DNA from: Clostridiales bacterium
GTDB taxonomy: Bacteria > Bacillota > Clostridia > Peptostreptococcales > Anaerovoracaceae
Assembly (NCBI GenBank): GCA_009778415.1
Contig: WRJV01000282.1
Span: 1-11,626 of the forward strand
Length of the DNA: 11,626 nucleotides
Direction of reading: 5' to 3'
The first letter of the stretch is position 1; each line of letters starts with the position of its first letter. The position numbers and the translations under genes are program-made. The notes beneath the pieces were generated by a model. That model saw only the letters and a program-made list of their open reading frames with translations, was not told the DNA's origin and did not search any database. Shown here one piece after another: positions 1 to 6,578 of this stretch.

Positions 1-2
1 CA

Positions 3-2186
3 ACGTACAGGTACCTTTTGGGCGAATTCGTGGAGAGCGTAACGACAGGCGAAGCAGGCGAAGGAAAGGCCGTTTCGAGCCTACTGCCGCTGGGGCAGTA
101 CGTCGTCCGCGAAAGCAGCTCCGCAAAAGGCGTCCTTGTGGAGGACGGGGATTACGAAGTGACCCTCGACTACCAAGGCAACTACGTGCCGCTGGTATGG
201 GGAAGCACGTCAGTGGACAACAGGATGGCTTCGATGCAGCTGAACGTGAAAAAAGTCTTCGAGACGAGCCAAGGCAGCAAAGAGTACATGCCCGGCGCGG
301 GCGCAGTGTTTGGAGTTTACACAGGGGAAAAAATTCTGAACCTCGCAAAGGGCAGCCTGATAGGGGTGCTGGTCACGGACAAAAACGGCATGGCGACAGA
401 CGCGTTCAAGGCGCCGTTTGGGGAGTACTACCTCAAGGAGATCAAGACGCTTTCGGGGTACGAGCTGAACCCCTACGAATATCCGTTTACATACGACGAA
501 AACATCGTTGACAGCCCGCTTAAGACTCAGTTTGTCGACGAAGGCGTAACCGTCGAATACAGGTATGTGGACGAAAACAACTCGCAGCTGGTGGTAAAAA
601 CGTTGAAGCAGATACCGCAGATATCGTACAAAGTGAACGGCGTTGAGATAGACGCTGCCAAGGCCGGCGTGAAAGCGGCGGGAAGCCTGCTGGTAAGCAC
701 GGAGCTTACAGGCATCGACCACGTGGCGAAAATCAGCAACATCGGCAAGCAAACAGTGCAGATTGAATTTGAGAACGGCGGAACCGTTGAGTACAAAGCC
801 GGGGACAAAAGCTTTGAAGTAGTGGTAGCCCAGCCGGAGGACAATGCCCTCGTTGAAGTCGTTGTTCCGGAGACGAATTCGACGGACGTGAGAACATCAA
901 AAGACAGCGAAGGGAACAATGTCACCGCCATCAGTTTCAAGCTGGGGCTGAACAACATCACATACAGGGCGTCACTTGACGCAAGCCCTGGCACTGACTC
1001 GGCGAGGCCGATGATGAAATCGGGGAAAGCACTGATGTACAGGGAAACCAACATCGCAGCGGGGACGGACAAATTAGTGCTGGAAAACATCGACGAAACG
1101 GAGTTTGCAACAGACATCCCGTTCGTGCAAGAATTGTCAACCAAATCAAGATATACAGTTGACATCAATGAGCTCCCCAAGGCCGCAGATGTTGAAATAC
1201 TAGGCGAAAGTGTAATAAATGTAGAACACGATGGCAAAACAGTCTCGCTTACCACAGATTCGGAGTTTGCAGCCGCAGTCAACAAGGACGGTGCAATAAC
1301 GGAAAGCAACGCCGGAGTGCAGCCAGACGGAAGCGTCGTAAAACATGAGCCGCTCGCGATCGTATACTACACCAAAGACCTGACGATCAACGACATGAAC
1401 AACTCAAAAGAGTTCATCAGGGCAAAACTGGGCGCGGTCTACGCAGAAGGGGAATTGACGTTTGCAAGCGTTCCGCTTTCGGCCTACAAGGACGGGGTTC
1501 CGGTGAAGCCGGGCACGAGCATGGTGCTCGACAAGATGGCTTGCTACACCTTCCTCCTGTCAGACGGGGTTACCCGGGCAGAAGTGGTGCTGATGCCGGA
1601 CAACACGCTCAAAGCGGTGCTTGACGGCAAAGTGACGTCGAATTTTGAGGCGTACAGCATTCCGGTGCTCCAGTCCCAGGGAGAGACAGGGCTAGTGGTC
1701 AACAAACAGGGTGAGCCGTTCGCCCAAGCGGCGGCATACCGGATGAATACAATTGACGGCATGACGTACTTTGTAAACGAGAGCAGGACTTACACCAGGG
1801 CAGACGCATTCGCCCCTGTAACGAGGATTGAACTGAACACGGCAGACGGCGTAATGCAGGGCATAATCAACGACCTGGTTGCAAAACCGACGAAAGGCAA
1901 AGAAGAACCCGGAAAGCCTAGCGAGCCAAAAGAGCATTTTGAAAAGGAAGAGGAAAGCAAGGGCGAATTCGTGGAAATGGGCCTTGAGCCAGTGACAATT
2001 ATAGAGGAAAAGAGCGTTCCGGTATCCGATACTGAAGAAGAAAGCCAGCCGGAACTTGCAGGCGAAGGCGCTCCGCGCATACCCAAGACCGGAAAAGAAG
2101 ACGGCTTCCCATGGGGGCTGGCCGTGCTGATGGCGCTTGCAGCAGCATTGGCGATCACCGAAAAGCGCAAATATGCAAAACAATAA
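3..2186 (+). CDS. Cell-wall-anchored SpaA-repeat adhesin, C-terminal part (5' end outside window)
   Basis: The frame is open to the left edge (codons from base 3 read T-Y-R-Y-L-L-G-E), so the TTG at 18 is not a convincing start and the gene begins outside the window. The first stretch (LPLGQYVVRE, ending near base 210) looks like the end of one SpaA/Cna-B prealbumin-like module. A complete second module follows at about 220-510 (LNVKKVFE, AVFGVY, EYYLKEI); a Lys in the first strand and the Glu of YYLKE are the pair that forms an isopeptide bond in this family. About 540-1870 is beta-rich sequence I cannot assign. A Pro/Glu/Lys-rich wall-spanning linker lies at about 1890-2070, then IPKTG at 2079-2093, a hydrophobic segment and a basic KRKYAKQ tail: a standard sortase sorting signal. 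The protein should be covalently attached to peptidoglycan or built into a pilus. The ligand is unknown and no sortase gene is in the window. Confidence 0.85.
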   Translation, partial: TYRYLLGEFVESVTTGEAGEGKAVSSLLPLGQYVVRESSSAKGVLVEDGDYEVTLDYQGNYVPLVWGSTSVDNRMASMQLNVKKVFETSQGSKEYMPGAGAVFGVYTGEKILNLAKGSLIGVLVTDKNGMATDAFKAPFGEYYLKEIKTLSGYELNPYEYPFTYDENIVDSPLKTQFVDEGVTVEYRYVDENNSQLVVKTLKQIPQISYKVNGVEIDAAKAGVKAAGSLLVSTELTGIDHVAKISNIGKQTVQIEFENGGTVEYKAGDKSFEVVVAQPEDNALVEVVVPETNSTDVRTSKDSEGNNVTAISFKLGLNNITYRASLDASPGTDSARPMMKSGKALMYRETNIAAGTDKLVLENIDETEFATDIPFVQELSTKSRYTVDINELPKAADVEILGESVINVEHDGKTVSLTTDSEFAAAVNKDGAITESNAGVQPDGSVVKHEPLAIVYYTKDLTINDMNNSKEFIRAKLGAVYAEGELTFASVPLSAYKDGVPVKPGTSMVLDKMACYTFLLSDGVTRAEVVLMPDNTLKAVLDGKVTSNFEAYSIPVLQSQGETGLVVNKQGEPFAQAAAYRMNTIDGMTYFVNESRTYTRADAFAPVTRIELNTADGVMQGIINDLVAKPTKGKEEPGKPSEPKEHFEKEEESKGEFVEMGLEPVTIIEEKSVPVSDTEEESQPELAGEGAPRIPKTGKEDGFPWGLAVLMALAAALAITEKRKYAKQ
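2079..2183 (+). other. LPXTG-type sortase sorting signal of the adhesin
   Basis: IPKTG is encoded at 2079-2093, a variant of LPXTG with Ile first. It is followed by a short charged spacer (KEDG), a hydrophobic stretch of about 17 residues at 2106-2156 and a positively charged C-terminus. In this family sortase cuts between Thr and Gly and joins the protein to the wall precursor. All three required parts are visible, so the call is firm; which sortase class acts on it cannot be told. Confidence 0.9.
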
Positions 2187-2198
2187 AACAATTTAATC

Positions 2199-2239
2199 AA
2201 ACAGGCTGTTGAAGCGCTTAATGCCTCAACAGCCTGTTT
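2199..2239. terminator. Bidirectional intrinsic terminator between convergent genes
   Basis: A perfect 14-bp inverted repeat (AAACAGGCTGTTGA at 2199-2212, its complement at 2226-2239) encloses a 13-nt loop. It starts 13 nt after the adhesin stop and lies 28 nt beyond the stop of the minus-strand hydrolase gene. Read on the minus strand, the stem is followed by T-rich sequence (2179-2198 complement), as a good intrinsic terminator requires. On the plus strand the T-tract is shorter and interrupted (GTTTGTTG). It most likely ends both transcripts, with better efficiency for the minus-strand one. Confidence 0.85.
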
Positions 2240-2266
2240 GTTGCTACAGCACGTGTTTAACGGCTG

Positions 2267-5200
2267 CTATTTTGTGTAGTGGATAAAGAGGTCGAGCAGG
2301 TCGAGCATGTCAATTATGCCGTCGCTGTTTACGTCGCACATGCTTGCCGTGACGCCCTTGCCCCTGGAGTCGTTGACCTTGACCAAGGTGTCCCAACCCG
2401 GGGAGCCGGTGCCAAAGCCGCAGTACAGGAGCATGATGCCCAAGTCGAGCGCGTCAACGATGTTGTCCCTGTTCAGGTCGTACTTCGAGAACACCCTCTG
2501 GTCGATGTTTGTCGTGGCTGAGCCTGCGTCGATGTAAGTGTCGTAGTAGTACGTTATCTTTCCATCCGAATCAAGCCCGCTTGTCACTGCGCCCGTCAGC
2601 GTCAGCGTCGTGTCGCCTACCGCCCTTGGGGCGAATTTGAAAATGGCGATGTCAGTCGGCGCCTTGGAGGTGAACCCTTCGCTGTCGCCTGACTTGTAGA
2701 CCAGCGTTACTGTGCCCTTCCACATTCCGTCCCCGGCGTAGCTCCAGAAGATGTCGGTCAATGCCCTAAACCCGTTCAGTGCCTCCACGCCAAGGCCGGC
2801 CAGCATGTTGCCGTCGATCGTGATTTCAGCCTCGACTGTCAGGACGTTCTTCGCCTCGCGGGTCGACAGTGTGAACAAGACGTCCTTGTCGATGTCGCTC
2901 TCAGCGTCCGCCCTGACGCTCACTGAGAAGTAAACGTCGGTGACGTCGAGATCCATGGGCAGTTCGCCGCCGCTAACTGTGAAGCGCTTGGTCAGGAAGT
3001 CGGCGTACGGCGTTGGAACGTTCGGGTACAGCCTGCCCAGGTTATCTTTGTAGGTTGTGGCCAGTATCCTGTAGGTGCCGTCCGGCACGACCGGGAAGCA
3101 GTAGTCGCCGTTCAGGTCTGCCGCAGTCCTTGAGACGCCCGGGACTGGGTTTCCGGCTGCGTCAAGCAGCGTTAGCTCAGCGCCCGGAATGATGGTCGAC
3201 CCGGCGGTGACTTTGCCGAAGATCGAAGTGGTTTGCGCCGTCGAAACCTTGAATATCACGCCCGTCGCAAATGATATGCCGGGCAGGGTGATGTTGCCGG
3301 TGCCGTCTGCCGTTTCCAGCCACTGCTTGCCGGACAGGACGTCGGTTATGTAGTAGGCAGTACCCGCGCCAAGACCCCTGATTTCAACGGGCCCGCTGTA
3401 CCTGTTGGCGCTGTAGTACGCGCTCCCCCACGGGTCGTTGACAAGGCCGCTCTTGAAGCCGGCCGACGCAGCGTTCGTCGTGGCGTAGAAAGAGTAGTAG
3501 AAGTTGTTGGCATCTTGCCTGAACGCGTAGCCCTCCGGGTAGTCCAGCCCGTACTTGTACAGGTTCCTGAATTCCGACTTGCTTATCCTAAGGTCGTTGT
3601 ACAGCCCGAAATACTTGATGAAGTCGCCCCACCTGAATGTCCTGTTGGTGGTGCCCGGAGTGCCGGTGCCCGTTATGGTGGTGTAGCCTGACTGCCCCGG
3701 ATAGAGCATGTCTTGGTTGGTCGTAAACTCGCCGTTGCCGGAGACTGTGTTGTACCTTTGCGTCCTGAACTTGGTGTCAAACACCGCGCCGACGCCCATG
3801 TGCGAGATGTAGTCAGGGGGGCCCGCCCTCTGGCCTTCGCTGGTGGTGTTCAGCTTGCTGAGGTAAAGGTGGTCGCCGACTACCGGGAATGTGGCGTCGT
3901 AAAAGCCCTTGTACGATTTCACCATGTAGCGCTGCTGGCGCGCCCCGACGCTGTCGCCTGGAACCGGCCTGTTGGTGCCGCCCCAGCTGAAATAGTTCAT
4001 CGGCGAGCCGCAGGCGCAGTGCATGATGACCGTCGTCTTCTGCCTGTCGACAATGGGTCCGCCCAAGGTTTCCGTGGCGCCGCGTATCAGGTTGGCGTAG
4101 TCGTAAAACCTCTGGTAGAACGTGCCGTAGCTCCTTACGCATGCTTCCGGGTCGCCGTCGTGGCCGTGGCCGTTGGCGTAGCAAAGCTGGTTCCCGTAGG
4201 TGGAGTCTATCTTCATGCCGCTGAAGCCCAGCTCATCGAATATGTAAGTGGCGTAATTCTTTGCGAATACCTCCAGGAACTGCGGGTTGGCAAAACACGG
4301 GTACCTCGACCCGTCGTTTGTGACGAACCCTCCTGAAGCGTTCTGTGCAGTCACTTGGTCGATGTCTGCCTGTGTGAGCGATCCTGCGCTCTTGCCGTTC
4401 AAACCCTCGAAAAGGTGCAGTTTGTCTGCCCTTGTAACGCCGGCAGACAACGTGGCCGTCACGATGTTTGGCTGGATGCCGGCGCCTACAGTCCACGCTA
4501 CGACGTTTATGCCGTGATCCCTGAAGAAGTCGTTGTACCCCCTGACCACTTTCTTGGCCTCGGTGTGGGTGGTGCACTGGGTGGGAAGCGGGTTGGCTTT
4601 GTAATAGGCCGCAAGGTCAGGGTCTTCCCATTTGTATGCCTGCAGCCTGGTCAGCACAGGCGCCCACCTTGAGGCGAGCAGGTTGTAGTTGGCTGCGCCG
4701 CCGCTGTTGCTGCTTGGTATGAACCAGTGGGCGTCCAGCGTAAGGGACTTGATGCCCAATGCCATGTAGTCGTAGACTTTGTCCATCAGGTTGGTGACGC
4801 TGAACCCTGTGCCGTAGCCCCATGACTCGCCGACCGGCGCCCAGGCCCAGTCCGGCATGTCTGCCGAAGAAGGAAGCACCAGGAAGTCGTCTACGGAAGT
4901 GGCAAGCTTGTCGTTTACGTGGATGTCGAACTTGTGGACGTCAACCTGGGCCATGGCCTTTGCGTACAGCCTGTTGCCGTCGTAGAAGTCGCCGTTGTGT
5001 ACGGTTATGATGCTGGTCCCTATGTATTCGTTAGCTGCAGGGGTTGTCGGCGTCAGCGTTTTGCCCGGCCAGCCGACCCATGCGTAAGCCGTGTTGTGGT
5101 TGCCGGTGATGCCGCTGCCCCGAGTCGGCAGCTCAAGCCCGTACACGTGGTAAGGCATGCCTGAACCTATGCCGATGCCCAGGTTCGTCCCGTAGTAGTT

Positions 5201-6169
5201 GTTGTACGGTATGCAGGCAGAACTCGTCCAGAACCAGTTGTTCCTCTGTTGCGCGTTCGTGTTGGGGGAATTGTAGCTGGCGTTGCCTTGGGTGAAGTTG
5301 GTGGCGCCGTTGATGCCCATCGTGTCGAACACCGGCATGACTGTGTCGCGGCCCCACGAAGTGGCGCCGCCCTGGAAGGTCCAGAGCCCACCGTCAACAT
5401 TGCTGCCGTTGGGCCTTGCAGGCGTCACGTCCTCCATCTTGAAGTTGTTTTCGACGAACTTGGTGATGGTGATGCCGGCCGCGTTGTCTCCTGTGTATTT
5501 GTAGTAGGTTGATACGGCTGCTGCGCCGGGCACAGCGTAAGAAGTCTCGATGACGAGCCTGCGCTCCAGCCCGAGGGCGGCGTTGACGCCGGTCACCGTG
5601 AGGCGGTCCCCTCTACCGAAGTGGCCGACGATGTTCGTTTCGTTTTTCGCATCCGTTGCGACGAACGCGTCAGTCAGCAGGGCTTCGTTCTGGTCGTTGC
5701 CGCTTGCCATCCTGGAACCCGTCCCTGTCCATGTCGTCACGTAGCCTGACTTGTCAGACAGCAGCTTTGCCGAGTTGTTGTGCAGGTCCGAGCTGCCGGT
5801 CCCTGTGCCGGTGGACCATGGAAGGCCGTTCTTCCACGGGGCCGTGTTGACGGCTGTGGCGCCGGCCGCGCCCAATTTTTCGATCGGCTTCGTCATCGGG
5901 ACCTTCACCCCTCCGTCGAGGCGGTACACGACAACTTGCATTGTATCGTCGACTTCGATTCTGATTTTCCCGTCTTCGATGGCAGCTAGGTCAGCTGCGG
6001 CATATGCAGTTGGCTCGTCAAGCGCCGGTTCTGTGTCCGGTGCAGCTGCAGCGTCGTCCGGTTCGGCGGCATCGAAATCGATGTCTGCGTACGTAAACAT
6101 GCCGTACGAAAAAACCAAGCCGAGGACGAGCATCCAGCAAAAGAATTTTTTAATGCCTCTGTAATGCAT
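2267..6169 (-). CDS. Secreted GH36/melibiase-like glycoside hydrolase with cohesin-like and dockerin modules
   Basis: The protein has 1300 residues. The ATG at 6169 has a strong site (AAGGAGG at 6180-6186, 10-nt spacer). Residues 1-28 form a signal peptide, probably cut after TYA, followed by an acidic Ala/Asp/Pro linker. An N-terminal beta-rich region precedes a TIM-barrel-like region with landmarks of clan GH-D alpha-galactosidases: LDAHWF (D479), matching the family's DDGWF; GMKID with K653 and D655, like the K-x-D nucleophile motif; and CACGSP (C718-P723) with D739 as possible acid/base. About 982-1070 is a carboxypeptidase-regulatory/Cna-B-like fold, 1079-1215 resembles a cohesin, and 1228-1300 is a type I dockerin with two Ca loops (DLNRDNIVDALD from D1231, DVNSDGIIDMLD from D1279). 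It is likely an extracellular alpha-galactosidase or related exo-glycosidase carried by a cohesin partner. The substrate is not certain; another clan GH-D or GH31-like activity is possible. Confidence 0.82.
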   Translation of the reverse strand: MHYRGIKKFFCWMLVLGLVFSYGMFTYADIDFDAAEPDDAAAAPDTEPALDEPTAYAAADLAAIEDGKIRIEVDDTMQVVVYRLDGGVKVPMTKPIEKLGAAGATAVNTAPWKNGLPWSTGTGTGSSDLHNNSAKLLSDKSGYVTTWTGTGSRMASGNDQNEALLTDAFVATDAKNETNIVGHFGRGDRLTVTGVNAALGLERRLVIETSYAVPGAAAVSTYYKYTGDNAAGITITKFVENNFKMEDVTPARPNGSNVDGGLWTFQGGATSWGRDTVMPVFDTMGINGATNFTQGNASYNSPNTNAQQRNNWFWTSSACIPYNNYYGTNLGIGIGSGMPYHVYGLELPTRGSGITGNHNTAYAWVGWPGKTLTPTTPAANEYIGTSIITVHNGDFYDGNRLYAKAMAQVDVHKFDIHVNDKLATSVDDFLVLPSSADMPDWAWAPVGESWGYGTGFSVTNLMDKVYDYMALGIKSLTLDAHWFIPSSNSGGAANYNLLASRWAPVLTRLQAYKWEDPDLAAYYKANPLPTQCTTHTEAKKVVRGYNDFFRDHGINVVAWTVGAGIQPNIVTATLSAGVTRADKLHLFEGLNGKSAGSLTQADIDQVTAQNASGGFVTNDGSRYPCFANPQFLEVFAKNYATYIFDELGFSGMKIDSTYGNQLCYANGHGHDGDPEACVRSYGTFYQRFYDYANLIRGATETLGGPIVDRQKTTVIMHCACGSPMNYFSWGGTNRPVPGDSVGARQQRYMVKSYKGFYDATFPVVGDHLYLSKLNTTSEGQRAGPPDYISHMGVGAVFDTKFRTQRYNTVSGNGEFTTNQDMLYPGQSGYTTITGTGTPGTTNRTFRWGDFIKYFGLYNDLRISKSEFRNLYKYGLDYPEGYAFRQDANNFYYSFYATTNAASAGFKSGLVNDPWGSAYYSANRYSGPVEIRGLGAGTAYYITDVLSGKQWLETADGTGNITLPGISFATGVIFKVSTAQTTSIFGKVTAGSTIIPGAELTLLDAAGNPVPGVSRTAADLNGDYCFPVVPDGTYRILATTYKDNLGRLYPNVPTPYADFLTKRFTVSGGELPMDLDVTDVYFSVSVRADAESDIDKDVLFTLSTREAKNVLTVEAEITIDGNMLAGLGVEALNGFRALTDIFWSYAGDGMWKGTVTLVYKSGDSEGFTSKAPTDIAIFKFAPRAVGDTTLTLTGAVTSGLDSDGKITYYYDTYIDAGSATTNIDQRVFSKYDLNRDNIVDALDLGIMLLYCGFGTGSPGWDTLVKVNDSRGKGVTASMCDVNSDGIIDMLDLLDLFIHYTK

Positions 6170-6345
6170 TTTCCTATAACCTCCTTAGTCAGAATAGAAT
6201 TATGCCTCTTTTGTTCTGGAGTTGGGGTTCTCTGTTTTCAGCCTCGCTGCTTCCGTGCAGCGTGGTCAAACGGCTCTGTAGTCGCGGGCGAGCAGCCCAA
6301 TGCACAATCCTCCTCCCCGACGAAAATTGTCAGCATTTATTAACT
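6170..6345 (-). promoter_or_regulatory. Long 5' leader of the dockerin hydrolase gene, homologous to the C69 gene leader
   Basis: On the minus strand this leader carries a 42-nt block (6245-6204, beginning GAGGCTGAAAAC and ending AACAAAAGAGGC). It matches 39 of 42 bases at 9552-9593 upstream of the C69 gene, in the same sense and at a similar distance from the start codon (34 versus 29 nt). Just upstream, 6275-6247 matches 9490-9518 at 23 of 29 bases. A 6-bp hairpin, CGCTGC/GCAGCG (6245-6250 with 6257-6262), joins the two blocks. A GTG ORF of 38 codons (6305 to 6189), with AGGAGG/GGGGAGG just upstream, runs through the block and stops immediately before the hydrolase's own Shine-Dalgarno. The regulation mechanism is inferred; I recognise no known riboswitch. 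Confidence 0.6.
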
Positions 6346-6348
6346 ACT

Positions 6349-6377
6349 TGTTTATCACAAATGGCAGTGTTTGTCAA
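6349..6377 (-). promoter_or_regulatory. Candidate sigma-A promoter for the dockerin hydrolase gene
   Basis: On the minus strand there is a perfect -35 TTGACA (complement of 6372-6377). A weak -10 follows: TAAACA (complement of 6349-6354) with a 17-nt spacer, or the overlapping GATAAA (complement of 6351-6356) with 15 nt. Transcription would start near 6343-6345 and give a leader of about 175 nt. The -35 is convincing and the -10 is not. Confidence 0.4.
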
Positions 6378-6451
6378 TGGGATTCCTGTCTTCTTTGCAG
6401 GCGGGACCAAGTCATAATTTTCAAAAAACAAAAACTGTTAGCGGTGCGCCA

Positions 6452-6480
6452 TTGATTTTATCGCTAATTCTTTCTATAAT
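6452..6480 (+). promoter_or_regulatory. Sigma-A-type promoter for the binding-lipoprotein/M20 operon
   Basis: TTGATT at 6452-6457 and a perfect TATAAT at 6475-6480 are separated by 17 nt, the ideal spacing. Transcription should begin near 6486-6488, leaving an untranslated leader of about 92 nt that holds the tandem hairpin element. Confidence 0.7.
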
Positions 6481-6503
6481 ATTCCTATGGGCATGCTGCA
6501 GAT

Positions 6504-6555
6504 CCCCGCCGGGGTATGGGGCAGAGCCCCATCTTGGTTGTGGGCGATAGCCCGC
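6504..6555 (+). repeat. Tandem triple-hairpin GC-rich element in the lipoprotein leader
   Basis: Three compact hairpins follow each other: CCCC-GCC-GGGG (6504-6514), ATGGGGC-AGA-GCCCCAT (6516-6532, 7 bp) and GTGGGC-GATA-GCCCGC (6540-6555, one G-T pair). They sit between the promoter and the ribosome binding site (AAGGAG, 6564-6569). The make-up resembles the small dispersed palindromic elements known from many bacterial genomes, so this may be a repeat family rather than a gene-specific regulator. Only one copy is present here, so that cannot be tested. No run of T follows, which argues against a simple terminator. Confidence 0.55.
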
Positions 6556-6578
6556 GTTAGTAGAAGGAGAAAAATCCC

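Noticed and set aside
527..1309. 260-codon open frame on the minus strand, opposite the adhesin
   Set aside because: Its Ser/Thr/Leu-rich product is the complement of the adhesin's codon pattern. It has no convincing ribosome binding site or recognisable motif, and the plus-strand frame carries clear domains and a sorting signal.
3713..4336. 207-codon plus-strand open frame inside the hydrolase gene
   Set aside because: It lies opposite the catalytic core of the hydrolase, with an Ala/Val/Arg-rich product typical of antisense frames in GC-rich genes.
6202..6417. 71-codon plus-strand open frame in the divergent intergenic region
   Set aside because: It runs antisense through the hydrolase leader and promoter, lacks a Shine-Dalgarno sequence and has no recognisable family.
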